A model generated the notes under the pieces. The model saw only the letters and a list, made by a program, of their open reading frames with translations. It searched no databases and was not told the origin of the DNA. Shown piece by piece: positions 55,437 to 64,000 of a stretch of 64,000 nt of DNA. Every line of letters begins with the position of its first letter. The stretch's first letter is position 1. Made by a program: the position numbers and the translations under genes. Source of the stretch: Massilia violaceinigra (lineage in GTDB: Bacteria; Pseudomonadota; Gammaproteobacteria; Burkholderiales; Burkholderiaceae_D); contig NZ_CP024608.1 of NCBI RefSeq assembly GCF_002752675.1, forward strand, positions 6,634,001 through 6,698,000, written 5' to 3'.

Positions 55437-57707
55437 ATGCGCCTATCCCGCACCTGTTCCCTCCTCGCCTCCGCCTTCCTGTGGATGGTGGCCCTGCCCG
55501 CCTCGGCCAGCGGCGGCGACGACTTCCAGACCAACCGCTTCGCCTCCGAATTCCAGCCCGCTAACGCCGAACTGTTCGCCTCCGGCAATCTGGGCGTGGT
55601 GCCGGGCAGTTACTGGCGCGTGTACCACTACCTGGCGTACCAGGCCGCGCGCGGGCGAGCGCTGACCAGGCAGCAGGTGGCGGCACTGGGCCTCAATACC
55701 TGGCACGTGGGCCGTTCCAGCGACTGGGCTGGCGTGGACCCTGAGAAAAACAGCGCGGATGCCTGGCTGGCCGCGCGCTCGCCGTACGCGGCGCAAGCGG
55801 CGCTGCCGGCCGATATCTGGATCGACCCGAGCGCCGACACGGCCGACAGCGAGAGCTATCTGAATTGCCATTCCGATGCGTTCAGGCAGGCCGGCGTCAC
55901 CATGGCCGCCCGCGCGCGCCTGGGTGCGGGCGGCAAGCCCGATGCGTGGTTCAAGCTGTGGCTGCAGGGACAGGACGCGGTGTTCTCGAACTGCGAAGAG
56001 CCGCCGCACGGATTCGGCGAGCCGGTGCCGAAACGCGTGGTCAAGCTGCCGCCGCCGCTGCCGGCCAACGCACCGGACTGGCTCAGGGATGACCACGCCT
56101 ACCAGACGGCCGCGGCCAATTTCTACGCGCGCAACTTCGATCTGGCGCGCACGCAATTCCAGGCGATCGCGCGCCAGCCCAAGTCGCCATGGCAGGCGCT
56201 GGCGCCTTACCTGGCCGCGCGCACGCTGATCCGCAAGGCCGTGCTGGACTATCCGCTGCGCGAGAAGCAGCCGGCGGCGCGCGAGCGCGTCGAGGCGCTG
56301 GCGCAGGCCAAACAGGAATTCGATGCACTGGCCCAGGCGTCCGGCCCTGCCCGGCAAATGGTGACCCTGGTCGAAGCACGCCTGAACCCGGCCGAACGGC
56401 TGGCCGCGCTGGCGCGTGCGCTCGACAAGGAACCGTTCGGTCCGGATACCCCGCGCATGCTGAGCGACTATCTGGTGTTGATGGACAAGATGATGGATAC
56501 GCAGCCGAACAGCGCCCTCGCGGCCAGGGAGCCGATGACCGCCTGGATTGCCGGCATGCAGGCCGGACTCGGGTCCGGTGACGTGTCGGTGGACCAGGCC
56601 AGGCAGCGCGCCAGCGCCATCGACGCTCTGCGCAAGAGCTGGCTCAAGCAGGGAGAGCCGCTCTGGCTGGCGCCGCTGCTCACCATGGCCCGCGCCAACG
56701 AGCTGACGGCGGCCGAGCGCAAGGCGGCGGCCGCCGTGCCGGCCTCGCATCCGCTGTACCAGACGCTGCAATACCACCTGGCGCGCCTGGCGCTGCTCGA
56801 ACAGCAGGCCGAGCGCGCCGACAAGGATATCGACCGCCTGCTGTCGGCCCACGGCAAGCAGATGTCGGTGGCAACCACCAATCGCTTTCTCGCGCTCAAG
56901 ATGGTGTCGGCCGGCACGGTGGATGACTTCCTCAAGGCGGCGCGGCGCCGGCCCGATCCGGTCGAGCGGGGCGAGGCCATCGATGCGGCGGCCACGGCGG
57001 ATGCCGCCGAGACCGATGAGGACTTCGGCATTGCCGTCTCGCGCCATCTGCCGATGGCGGAACTGAAGGTGCTGCTCAAGCATCCGCTGCTGCCGCCGGC
57101 ATGGAAGCCCATGCTGCAGGAAACCATGCTGACACGCGCGCTCATTTTCAATGACGAGGACACCGCGCTCGGACTGCTCGATGCGGTAGCTAAAACGCGC
57201 AAGAGCACCGCGCATTTGTACGAGCGCTACCGCAAGGCGGCGAGCGGCCCCGGGCGTCGACTTGCTGGCGCGCTGATTCTGGTCAACACGCCCGAGCTGC
57301 AGCCTTCGGTCATCGACAGGGACGACAAGTCGCGCTACTGGGGTTGTGCCGGGACGGCGGGACGGCCGCCGGTGGCGCCGCACGTGGTGATGCCGGCGCC
57401 GCGTTTCCTCGGTGCGCAGCGCACGGCGGAAGCGGCCAGGGAGCAAGAGATGCTGCTGCGCCTGCCCCTGCGCACCGAGTTCCTGGCGCCCGCCCTGCTG
57501 GAGTGGGCACGCACCAAGCCGGTGGACGACGAGGCGCCGAAAGCACTGCACTTCCTGGTCGCGTCGACCCGCATGGAATGCCCGTACGGCACCGCCGTAC
57601 CCGAGGAAAAACAATTGCGGGCACGGTACTCGCGCGAAGCGTATGAGGTGGCGCACAAGCTGTATCCGGCCAGTAAATGGACCAAGGCCACCAAGTACTA
57701 TTATTGA
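55437..57707 (+). CDS. Large exported helical-repeat protein, 756 aa, function unknown
   Basis: Exported (signal peptide to about ALPASA). After about 200 residues with several conserved Trp/Cys (WHVGRSSDWAGV, YLNCHSDAF), the rest is rich in Ala/Leu helices with TPR/SEL1-like spacing (residues about 220-740), so a periplasmic scaffold or binding protein is likely. It is translated directly after DUF3142 (three-base gap). I cannot name a family. A role together with the DUF3142 barrel in handling an envelope polysaccharide is a guess from context only. Confidence 0.75.
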   Translation: MRLSRTCSLLASAFLWMVALPASASGGDDFQTNRFASEFQPANAELFASGNLGVVPGSYWRVYHYLAYQAARGRALTRQQVAALGLNTWHVGRSSDWAGVDPEKNSADAWLAARSPYAAQAALPADIWIDPSADTADSESYLNCHSDAFRQAGVTMAARARLGAGGKPDAWFKLWLQGQDAVFSNCEEPPHGFGEPVPKRVVKLPPPLPANAPDWLRDDHAYQTAAANFYARNFDLARTQFQAIARQPKSPWQALAPYLAARTLIRKAVLDYPLREKQPAARERVEALAQAKQEFDALAQASGPARQMVTLVEARLNPAERLAALARALDKEPFGPDTPRMLSDYLVLMDKMMDTQPNSALAAREPMTAWIAGMQAGLGSGDVSVDQARQRASAIDALRKSWLKQGEPLWLAPLLTMARANELTAAERKAAAAVPASHPLYQTLQYHLARLALLEQQAERADKDIDRLLSAHGKQMSVATTNRFLALKMVSAGTVDDFLKAARRRPDPVERGEAIDAAATADAAETDEDFGIAVSRHLPMAELKVLLKHPLLPPAWKPMLQETMLTRALIFNDEDTALGLLDAVAKTRKSTAHLYERYRKAASGPGRRLAGALILVNTPELQPSVIDRDDKSRYWGCAGTAGRPPVAPHVVMPAPRFLGAQRTAEAAREQEMLLRLPLRTEFLAPALLEWARTKPVDDEAPKALHFLVASTRMECPYGTAVPEEKQLRARYSREAYEVAHKLYPASKWTKATKYYY

Positions 57708-57944
57708 CGCGACCTGAACATGCGCCGATCGTTTGGCCGGCATCAGCGCGCCGCCTGTGCCTGGACAGCGCCAGCGTGGCATGCAGCCGGGCATGTTCAT
57801 GCGTGCGCCAATCTGCCGCAAGGAAATGGTTTGGATCGACAGGATCGTGGCTGCCCCGCTCGGCGAAGCGACCGAATTTCTTTAGGCATTATCGGTGGGA
57901 TCACATAAGATGCCGCCGTGCCTGATCAATGAAAGAAGTAGGAA

Positions 57945-58424
57945 GTGAGCGAACTGAAGAAAGACCTGGAAGGCTTGAATGGCTGGCTGCTGATGGTGGG
58001 AATCGGCGTGCTGTTCACGCCGCTACGCATGCTGTTTCAATTACCGGAACTGTATGTGAATTTGTTCGGCAGCGCCCACTGGGTCGCCATGACCACGCCC
58101 GGCACGGGCGCCTACCATTCGGCGTGGAAGCCGCTGATTTTCACGGAAGTGGCGTTCAACTGCGGCATGCTCCTGACATCCTTCGTGCTGGTCTACCTGT
58201 TTTTCTCCAAGAAACGTGGCTTCCCGATGCTATTCATCGTGCTGCATGTGGCCGGAATCCTGTTCATGGTGTGCGAGAGCATGATCGTTCACCTGATCTT
58301 GCCCGCTGAGCCGCTGTTCGACCCGGCTACCAGTACCGATCTGGTGCGCTCGCTGCTCATGGCGCTGATCTGGGTGCCGTACATGCTGGTGTCGGAGCGG
58401 GTGGAACAGACGTTTGTGGAATGA
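57945..58424 (+). CDS. DUF2569 membrane protein, 159 aa
   Basis: Four-helix inner-membrane protein: helices at about 13-32, 65-90, 95-115 and 130-150. The start motif GLNGWLLMVGIGVL and the pattern of the later helices correspond to DUF2569, of unknown function. GTG at 57945 is the start, after AAGAAG. The cupin gene begins 17 bases after its stop, so the two form an operon. The 237 bases before it hold no recognised gene. Confidence 0.8.
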   Translation: MSELKKDLEGLNGWLLMVGIGVLFTPLRMLFQLPELYVNLFGSAHWVAMTTPGTGAYHSAWKPLIFTEVAFNCGMLLTSFVLVYLFFSKKRGFPMLFIVLHVAGILFMVCESMIVHLILPAEPLFDPATSTDLVRSLLMALIWVPYMLVSERVEQTFVE

Positions 58425-58441
58425 ATTGAAGGAGTCGGAAC

Positions 58442-58768
58442 ATGCCGCTATGCGATCTCACCAGCCTTGCCAAGGCGCTGCCGCGCGCGTGGCAGTCCAC
58501 CATCCTGGGCCGGGTCGGCCCCGCCCGCGTCAAGCTGCTCCGCATGGACGAGATGGCGTACGGCGAGGAAGTGCACGACTATAACGAGGCGCTGCTGGTC
58601 ATATCCGGGCGGATGATGCTGGAGGTGGCTGGCCAGCCGGTGACGGTGGAAGCCGGTCATCTGTACCTGGTCGAGGCGGGCGTCGCACACACGGTGCTGG
58701 CAGGCAGCCACGGCAGCCTGGTGATTATCGACGTTGCGCCGGAGCCGCTCACCGCTTGCTTGCCGTGA
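58442..58768 (+). CDS. Cupin-domain protein, 108 aa
   Basis: A single cupin_2 barrel: motif 1 region EEVHDYNEALLVISGRMMLEVAG and motif 2 region GHLYLVEAGVAHTVLAG. Two of the usual metal ligands (H in VHDYNE, H in VAHTV) are present, with E in NEALL. Such proteins are small sensors, epimerases or dioxygenases; with no partner enzyme the role is open. AAGGAG precedes the ATG. Likely co-transcribed with the DUF2569 gene. Confidence 0.85.
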   Translation: MPLCDLTSLAKALPRAWQSTILGRVGPARVKLLRMDEMAYGEEVHDYNEALLVISGRMMLEVAGQPVTVEAGHLYLVEAGVAHTVLAGSHGSLVIIDVAPEPLTACLP

Positions 58769-58816
58769 TCGCCTGCCCGTCATCCATCGTGGCATGGCGC
58801 GGCAAGGCGCGTGAGA

Positions 58817-58903
58817 TCAGACTTTGACGAAGTCGATCAGCGCGCGCAAGGCCGGTGAGATCGCGCGCGGGCTCGGCGGCGCCTGATGCGAAGGCCCAAA
58901 AGA
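58817..58903 (-). pseudogene. C-terminal remnant of a LysR-family regulator
   Basis: Reading the minus strand from 58903 gives a 28-residue end, SHQAPPSPRAISPALRALIDFVKV and stop; the 'SPALRALIDFV' ending is the usual C-terminus of LysR regulators. No start, helix-turn-helix or effector domain is present, and it abuts the stop of the following gene. The rest was deleted or replaced. Confidence 0.6.
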
Positions 58904-59347
58904 TTATTTCGGCGCCAGGGTGTCCGTTTCGCGGAACAGTTCCATCGCGCGCTGCGCATTCATGTCGGCCACACAGGCAAGCCGGCTGATCTCGTGCGAA
59001 TTGCCGGCGCCGCCGCCCGCGAGCGAGGTGGCGAAGGCGCACTGCGCCTGGCGATAACGGGCAAAGGCGGCGCCGGATTCCCGCAGCTTTGCCTGGGCCG
59101 CCTTGATGTAGTTGGCGTCTTCGTCCCACCTGGAAATGGCGTCAGCGGCCCTGGCCTCGGCCTTTTTCAGCGATGCCGCGCTGTCGATGGCCTTTTTGGC
59201 CAGGCACTCGCGCATGCCGGCCTGGGAAAATTCGCTGCATTCCTCGGCCGCATCGAATAGGCGCACCGGCTCGGCTGCCCGGGCCTGCACGGCGAGCAGT
59301 GCCGATGCGATTAGCGCCGCCCGGACGATCCCGTCCAGGGTGCGCAT
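58904..59347 (-). CDS. LprI-like (DUF1311) periplasmic protein, 147 aa
   Basis: Exported with a signal peptide (ALLAVQARA). The mature protein has four Cys in the DUF1311/LprI arrangement (EECSEFSQAGMRECLAKKA, YRQAQCAFATS, RLACVADM), where related proteins inhibit lysozyme or have unknown roles. The start at 59347 gives the signal peptide; the frame opens earlier at 59425, but with a Gly/Arg-rich head. Its stop touches the LysR remnant. Confidence 0.75.
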   Translation of the reverse strand: MRTLDGIVRAALIASALLAVQARAAEPVRLFDAAEECSEFSQAGMRECLAKKAIDSAASLKKAEARAADAISRWDEDANYIKAAQAKLRESGAAFARYRQAQCAFATSLAGGGAGNSHEISRLACVADMNAQRAMELFRETDTLAPK

Positions 59348-59456
59348 GGCGCAGTCGTCCAGGGCCGCGTCGCCAGACAAGTTTGCAAGACCTTGGGGCC
59401 ACCTTTTGAAACAGCCCATTGGCATCCTTGGGAAAATGGCGTTGAAACATCAACGC

Positions 59457-59496
59457 ATGTCAAACGATATCATTGCGCATGACATAAATGTCAATA
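59457..59496. promoter_or_regulatory. Repeated ATGTCA/TGACAT half-sites
   Basis: ATGTCA (59457), then TGACA-taaa-TGTCA (59481-59494, a perfect 5-bp dyad with its outer bases ATGACATAAATGTCAA). Three half-sites within 40 bases suggest a regulator site between the divergently or tandemly arranged LprI-like and YggL genes. Position-based inference only. Confidence 0.3.
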
Positions 59497-59506
59497 TCGA
59501 ATGAGA

Positions 59507-59854
59507 TCAGGCGGAATCAGTCCAGGCATCGACCAGCGGCCCAACGACGACATTTTCGAGCAACGCTTGATTCTCCAGCCAGGCGCCGACCGACGCGCGA
59601 TGGTGCTCGCCGAGCGGTGCGTACTTCACGCCCAAGGACACGATACCGTGAAAGGCCTCGGTGCCACCTCCGCCGAACACCAAGCCCTGCCCCTCGATCG
59701 CAACGTCGATGAACGCGTCCATCATTGGGTAGAGCGCGGGCCGGTCTGGCTCGCTGCGATAGCGGGCGTCGACAGCGAAGCAGAACTCCTGAAACTCGCC
59801 AACATGCTTTTTCTTCCTTTGCCGTCGGTTCAAGCGGTGTGCTGCACGACTCAT
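59507..59854 (-). CDS. yggL: YggL (DUF469) ribosome-associated protein
   Basis: Small basic-headed protein of 115 residues. YggL in E. coli binds the 50S subunit and influences ribosome assembly; the hallmark RRQRKKKHVGEFQEFCF at the N-terminus and the long conserved tail are both seen. Starts at the ATG 59854; a GTG three bases earlier is possible. Single gene. Confidence 0.82.
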   Translation of the reverse strand: MSRAAHRLNRRQRKKKHVGEFQEFCFAVDARYRSEPDRPALYPMMDAFIDVAIEGQGLVFGGGGTEAFHGIVSLGVKYAPLGEHHRASVGAWLENQALLENVVVGPLVDAWTDSA

Positions 59855-60080
59855 CACTTTTCATCCATTCGTCAGTAAAAAAGCATGATAGCAGCGTTGA
59901 AATAAAGAAATATGCAGCCGCTGTGGCAAATACCGCACGACAATGTTGTATTTTTACCCAGTAAAACGTTTGAAAATGATATTGCTTAGTTACACCCATC
60001 ATTGCTGATTGAGTAATGCACAAAGACAAGTCATACTCGTTATCCGCCCGAACCGGACGCGGACCAATTCAGGAGAGAGC

Positions 60081-60701
60081 ATGTTGATTGTATGGGGTAA
60101 GCGCACCTATGGCGCCGTGCACAAGGTGGGTGACACGTCGGTCAAAACCGTCTTCGGACACCTGTGGTATCTGCCCCTGTTTCCGATGAGCAGCCATTAT
60201 GTCGACGGCAAAACTGGCGCTTCCTTCGAGCTCAACAACATGAATGTCCGCTCGGTCCTGTGCGGCTACATGCGCGTATGGCTACCGGTCGTGTTTCTGT
60301 TCTTTTTAATGTCCTTTCAGGCCAGGCACACCGGAATCAAGGTGTTCTCCGGACTGGCGATGTTTCTTATGGTCGCGTTGGTGATCGGTTCCTATATTTT
60401 CGACAAAAAAGTCGTCAGCCCGTCGACCGTCCAGGTGCGCAATATGATGAAGCGCCATTTCGGCGTGGCGGTCGATCCGTATCAGTGCCTGACCAGCCTG
60501 CAGATGGAAATCGACGAACGGATGCGCGCACACAGCAGCGACTCGCTGGACGCGTTTTGGTACAAGAACTTGCTCAACGCCCCTGCCAGCCGGCCGGAAA
60601 TTGTTGAACTGGCCGTCCTGCGCGCCCGCTGCGACCAGCACGACCAGCCGCTGCAACAGCTCGCCCTGCAAAAACTGCCCGGCGTGCGCCTGGTAGCATA
60701 A
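60081..60701 (+). CDS. Membrane protein with two helices, 206 aa, unknown function
   Basis: Begins with MLIVWGKRTYG, followed by a short beta-like region (VFGHLWYLPLFPMSSHYV) found also in other small Betaproteobacterial membrane proteins; two adjacent TM helices at about 60-85 and 91-112; cytoplasmic C-terminal domain of about 90 residues. AGGAGAG before ATG 60081 fixes the start. No family name can be given. It is transcribed in the same direction as the DUF4349 gene but with a 200-base gap. Confidence 0.75.
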   Translation: MLIVWGKRTYGAVHKVGDTSVKTVFGHLWYLPLFPMSSHYVDGKTGASFELNNMNVRSVLCGYMRVWLPVVFLFFLMSFQARHTGIKVFSGLAMFLMVALVIGSYIFDKKVVSPSTVQVRNMMKRHFGVAVDPYQCLTSLQMEIDERMRAHSSDSLDAFWYKNLLNAPASRPEIVELAVLRARCDQHDQPLQQLALQKLPGVRLVA

Positions 60702-60902
60702 GCGCGTCGTTCGCTGGCGGTGCGCGGCCTCGTGCCCGCGCCGCCAGCCCATCCCTTCCCCACCTGCGCTGTTGAGGCCGCGTTTAACCCCGTTTTCCTC
60801 GTCGCATCGTTTAAAGAACAAGGGCGATGCAATTGCCCGTCTTATCGCAGCCGCCAATGCGCCGGATGGCTGCTTTCTTCGATCGACAACGCAAGGATTG
60901 CC

Positions 60903-61946
60903 ATGATGGACCTGAACCCCGTAACGCGCGCCGCCGGCTGCCTCACCCTGCTTGCCTTGATGGCGGCATGCTCGAAAAAAGAAACGATGGAATCGGCGCA
61001 AGTCGCTGCCGTCGCCCCGCTGGCCGAGAGTGCCGCAGCGCCGGCTGCCGCGCCGCCACCGCTGCCAGAGCTACGCGCGCGCAGACAGGCGGGAAATGAG
61101 GTGGCGCCAGCAGCCTCTGCCAAGGCCCTGACCACGGCAAGCGCCGGCGAGCAAATGGCCGGGGGCGCATCCACCTACATCGACAACAACGAGCGCAAGT
61201 TCATCCGTACGGCGAGCGCGCACTTTCGCGTCAAGGATGTGTATGTGGCCGCACTGGGGATCGAAGACACCGTGGCCGGCCATGGCGGTTTCGTGGTCAA
61301 GAACGATATCAGTACCGAAAGCACGAATACGCAGCGCCATCCGGGCGGCGACGGCAAGTTGATCGAGCTGAGCGAATACACCGTGCAAGCGCATTTGATC
61401 GTGCGCGTGCCCAGTGCCAAGACCCAGGAATTCCTGCGCGCGATTGCCGGTCATGTGGTGTTTCTGGATGCGCGCAAATACGCCGCCCACGACGCGCAAT
61501 TCGACGTGCTGCGCCAGCAACTGCAAGCCATGCGCGACCAGGAAACCCAGGGCGAACTGGGCGACGCGGTGCGGGATGGCGGCAAGCTGGTACAAAAGAC
61601 GGACGCGATTGCCATGCGCAGCGACGTCAAGGCCACGCGCGATGCCGCCCTGCTCGCGAAAAAGGAATTCGAGGACCGGGTCGCGTTCAGCACCATCGAC
61701 CTGACACTGCTCCAGCCATCGCGCGTGCTGCAAAGCGAGCGCGTGGATGTGGACAGTGTGTACCGCCAGTACCGTCCCGGCTTTGCCAGCCAGCTGCGCG
61801 ATCAGTTGCGCGGCGGCTGGGAAGGCTTGTTGACATTTTTCCTGGCGCTGGCCGGACTGTGGCCGCTATTGCTGATCGCCGCCGCAAGCAGCATGGTGCT
61901 GCGGCGCTTCCTGCGGCGTCAGAAAAAGGCCGTCGCGCCGGAGTAA
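60903..61946 (+). CDS. DUF4349 lipoprotein
   Basis: A 347-residue lipoprotein (lipobox ALMAAC). The DUF4349 domain (about 90-310) has the pattern KFIRTASAHFRVKDV near its start, VPSAKTQEFLRAIAG and a long helical hairpin, then a C-terminal TM helix (FFLALAGLWPLLLIAAASSM) followed by a basic tail. Both ends are thus membrane-bound. Function unknown. AAGGA at 60893-60897 favours the start at 60903. Confidence 0.85.
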   Translation: MMDLNPVTRAAGCLTLLALMAACSKKETMESAQVAAVAPLAESAAAPAAAPPPLPELRARRQAGNEVAPAASAKALTTASAGEQMAGGASTYIDNNERKFIRTASAHFRVKDVYVAALGIEDTVAGHGGFVVKNDISTESTNTQRHPGGDGKLIELSEYTVQAHLIVRVPSAKTQEFLRAIAGHVVFLDARKYAAHDAQFDVLRQQLQAMRDQETQGELGDAVRDGGKLVQKTDAIAMRSDVKATRDAALLAKKEFEDRVAFSTIDLTLLQPSRVLQSERVDVDSVYRQYRPGFASQLRDQLRGGWEGLLTFFLALAGLWPLLLIAAASSMVLRRFLRRQKKAVAPE

Positions 61947-62023
61947 GTGCTGGCGCGGCGGCAGCGACAAACGCGCTGGCACTGGCAGCGCGTCCGATGT
62001 CATGCGCGGGACCTCAACGAGGC

Positions 62024-62536
62024 TCAGGCGACGTTCTGGTCGCGCCGCGGCAGGCGCCAGTCCTTGCGGATGAAGTGGCAGGTGTAGCCGGACGGATTGC
62101 GCACCAGATAGTCCTGATGCTCAGGTTCGGCTTCCCAGAACGGCCCCGCCGGCGCCAGCTCGGTGACCACTGTCCCGGGCCACATGCCGGAGGCATCGAC
62201 GTCGGCGATGGTGTCGAGCGCGGTCGCCTTCTGCGCGTCGCTGGTGAAGAAAATGGCCGAGCGATAACTCATGCCGGTATCGTTGCCCTGGCGATTGACC
62301 GTGGACGGGTCGTGGATCTGGAAGAAAAATTCCAGCAACTGGCGGTAACTCATCACGTCAGGGTCGAACACGATCTCGATCGCTTCCGCGTGCGTTCCGT
62401 GGTTGCGGTAGGTGGCGTTGGGCACGTCGCCGCCCGAGTAACCGACGCGGGTGGACGTCACGCCGGGCATTTTGCGGATCAAGTCTTGCATGCCCCAAAA
62501 ACATCCGCCGGCCAGGATTGCTTGTTCTGATTTCAT
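62024..62536 (-). CDS. msrA: Peptide-methionine (S)-S-oxide reductase
   Basis: Repairs oxidised methionine in proteins using thioredoxin. The catalytic Cys12 is in GGCFWG, and [19 protein letters not shown] and WPGTVV-type segments complete the MsrA fold. At 170 residues it is of normal length and has no signal peptide. AGAGG before the ATG. Single gene. Confidence 0.95.
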   Translation of the reverse strand: MKSEQAILAGGCFWGMQDLIRKMPGVTSTRVGYSGGDVPNATYRNHGTHAEAIEIVFDPDVMSYRQLLEFFFQIHDPSTVNRQGNDTGMSYRSAIFFTSDAQKATALDTIADVDASGMWPGTVVTELAPAGPFWEAEPEHQDYLVRNPSGYTCHFIRKDWRLPRRDQNVA

Positions 62537-62724
62537 GTGTGCCTCTCGTTGTCACCGCTTTGCGGCATCAGGAATAGATGGGACGCGACCGGGTAATTGC
62601 AATAGAGCGGAGGAAAACGACCGGCCGATCAATTGCCCGGCTTGGTAAAATCGGGATTGGCATCATCAATATGCAGCATCAGGTCGCTACACGGGCCATC
62701 AGAGATGGACAACGAGAACGGACG

Positions 62725-63567
62725 ATGACACAACAACCAGAACAAACCAACCCGGCACTGGCCGCCCCTGCGCCGGATGCAGATGCCCTGGGGGCACTCA
62801 TCGGGAGCTACGACAAAGGCTTTCCACAAGCGTCCACATTGTGGTTCATGGCCGCGCTATTGTTCGCTTTCGGCATATTCGTCTTCTGGCGCAGCGCGCA
62901 AAACCTTCCCGACACGACACCCGACGGCGTTGTGTACATACTGTACGCGATCGGGGTTATCGCCTTGGCCTTGGGCGTTGCCTTGGGCTGTTTCATCCGT
63001 CGCCTGGTGGCGGAGCAACCGGCATATGATGTGTTCGAGCATGGCATCCGTACGTGCAATCGCTACGGGGAACAGACCGCCCTGTATAGCGACATCGAGG
63101 ATATGTTTTCCCACAATAATCGCGCCATGGCCTTCCGCATATCGCCGCGAACCCCGTGGATTTTTCTCGGCTATTCCCCGGACCAGTTGGCCGTTTTAAG
63201 CGAACTGCACGACCGGCACAGGGCCCAGCGCGCCAAGACCTTGTTTCAACAAGCAATGGACGGCAAAACGGTGCTGTTCCGCTATTTCCAGAATACGAGC
63301 TGGCGGGCGAAAAACATGCTGATGAATTTCCCGACGTCCGAGCTAACACTGAACAAGCGGCAGCTGACAATCGGAGACAAGAGCATCGACCTCGACCGCA
63401 TCGACCATATTGACATCAGTGCCTGGACGTTGAAAAAAACGTTCCTTCACAAGGATGGGAGCATTTTTCATACCATGCCGATGAATGCTGTTCTGTCATT
63501 CGATGTGCTGTATCTTCTCCTCATGACGCTTCAGGCAGTCCAACCGCCGCAGCCCGCGCCACAATGA
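62725..63567 (+). CDS. Two-helix membrane protein, 280 aa, unknown function
   Basis: Two TM helices (about 35-55 and 73-95) near the N-terminus, then a cytoplasmic domain of about 180 residues in which EHGIRTCNRYGEQTALYSDIEDMF and DLDRIDHIDISAW look like the bPH/DUF-type beta sandwich seen in small regulatory membrane proteins. No family could be named. The start at 62725 precedes the first helix; the frame opens already at 62578, so an earlier start cannot be excluded. Confidence 0.7.
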   Translation: MTQQPEQTNPALAAPAPDADALGALIGSYDKGFPQASTLWFMAALLFAFGIFVFWRSAQNLPDTTPDGVVYILYAIGVIALALGVALGCFIRRLVAEQPAYDVFEHGIRTCNRYGEQTALYSDIEDMFSHNNRAMAFRISPRTPWIFLGYSPDQLAVLSELHDRHRAQRAKTLFQQAMDGKTVLFRYFQNTSWRAKNMLMNFPTSELTLNKRQLTIGDKSIDLDRIDHIDISAWTLKKTFLHKDGSIFHTMPMNAVLSFDVLYLLLMTLQAVQPPQPAPQ

Positions 63568-63627
63568 CCCGCCCATCGCGCACGCTCTCGCCGGGCTGTG
63601 GCGGACGCGTTCCAGTGCATGTTCGCC

Positions 63628-64000
63628 TTACTCCACCGCATGGCCAGATGATGCCGGTGGCGGATCCGATTCCGGAAAGGCGGGGCCCGGCGGCTCGCCC
63701 ATGATGAACATTCCGGTCGTTGGAGCGCCGGCGGTATCGTTTGAACCGGGCGGCGCATCGCCAGCGGTACAGCCGACAGCGGACAAGGCGAGCACCGCAG
63801 CGCCGGCAATGCCGGGCAGTTTGCGCCACGCCTGCCGCACCGCAGCGCGCGGGCTGTCGCTGCAATCGCTGGTCATGACGGTACCATCCTGGCGCTGGTA
63901 GAACCGCACACACAGGTCGCCGTTATGGTTTTCCGCCAGCAGCGCCGCCGCTTCCGTCGCGGGCATGGCGGACAGGTTGAATACGTTCTTGTTGCAGTCC
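63628..64000 (-). CDS. Partial gene, protein with CVRFYQRQDGT motif
   Basis: The 5' end lies beyond the right edge of the window. In the visible part the frame reads DCNKNVFNLSAMPATEAAALLAENHNGDLCVRFYQRQDG up to the edge, then a hydrophobic helix (LPGIAGAAVLALSAVGC) and a Pro/Gly-rich tail. This layout (Cys-rich head, LSAMT-like, CVRF) is a family of unknown function in Proteobacteria; the full protein probably starts with a further Cys pair that could bind a metal. Confidence 0.6.
   Translation of the reverse strand, partial: DCNKNVFNLSAMPATEAAALLAENHNGDLCVRFYQRQDGTVMTSDCSDSPRAAVRQAWRKLPGIAGAAVLALSAVGCTAGDAPPGSNDTAGAPTTGMFIMGEPPGPAFPESDPPPASSGHAVE

Noticed and set aside
1..64000. CRISPR array, rRNA or tRNA genes
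   Set aside because: No regularly spaced identical repeats with unique spacers and no recognisable tRNA or rRNA segments were seen on reading; a tRNA scan would settle it.

Overview
The window is high-GC bacterial DNA with strong purine-rich ribosome binding sites, many short-spaced operons and families typical of Burkholderiales, most likely an Oxalobacteraceae member (Massilia, Duganella or relative). That placement is an inference from gene content (MipA/OmpV, PEP-CTERM-like HAF-repeat protein, LEPR-motif giant protein, several TonB receptors, Tat and lipoprotein signals). No rRNA, tRNA or CRISPR array was seen.

Layout. 0-1.1 kb: the right end of an IS3-family insertion sequence cut by the window edge, then palindromic REP/MITE-like repeats. 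1.1-4.6 kb: small proteins of unknown function, a YedK-type DNA-crosslink peptidase and a secreted alpha/beta hydrolase. 4.8-8.3 kb: tandem duplicated chemoreceptors, the first apparently decaying. 8.3-13.5 kb: ferredoxin, L,D-transpeptidase and M23 peptidase (cell wall), HAF-repeat surface protein, M4 metallopeptidase. 13.7-21.4 kb: lipoprotein phosphodiesterase, a divergent TonB receptor/PepSY pair sharing a Fur-like box, and a second TonB receptor. 21.6-26.2 kb: vapBC, a penicillin-binding-like lipoprotein and a two-component system with a probably leaderless promoter. 26.9-32.6 kb: LysR regulator, MipA, NDH-2-like dehydrogenase, a DUF4832-type secreted protein and a DUF2799 lipoprotein. 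32.7-36.6 kb: a probable four-gene operon of DUF2141 protein, carotenoid oxygenase, LytS-type kinase and LytTR regulator, preceded by three copies of an 8-bp word at exact 20-bp spacing that look like a LytTR operator.

37.7-54.0 kb (minus strand) is the most striking part: a five-gene, 16-kb operon that encodes a 3487-residue surface or secreted protein with an N-terminal LEPRMLFDGAA motif, a DUF4347 caspase-like domain and long Ig-like repeats, followed without meaningful gaps by a TolC-type outer membrane factor, an HlyD-type adaptor, a GAF-HlyD fusion and a site-2-protease (M50)-HlyD fusion with a PqqD-like N-terminus. It looks like a dedicated export machine in which the usual ABC transporter is missing and its place is occupied by a membrane metalloprotease. 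The mechanism is not one I recognise as described.

54.3-64 kb: small conserved proteins (DUF3606, DUF2569, cupin, LprI-like, YggL), a DUF3142 gene coupled to a 756-residue helical periplasmic protein, a DUF4349 lipoprotein, MsrA, two membrane proteins of unknown function, a remnant of a LysR gene, and a gene that leaves the window at the right edge.
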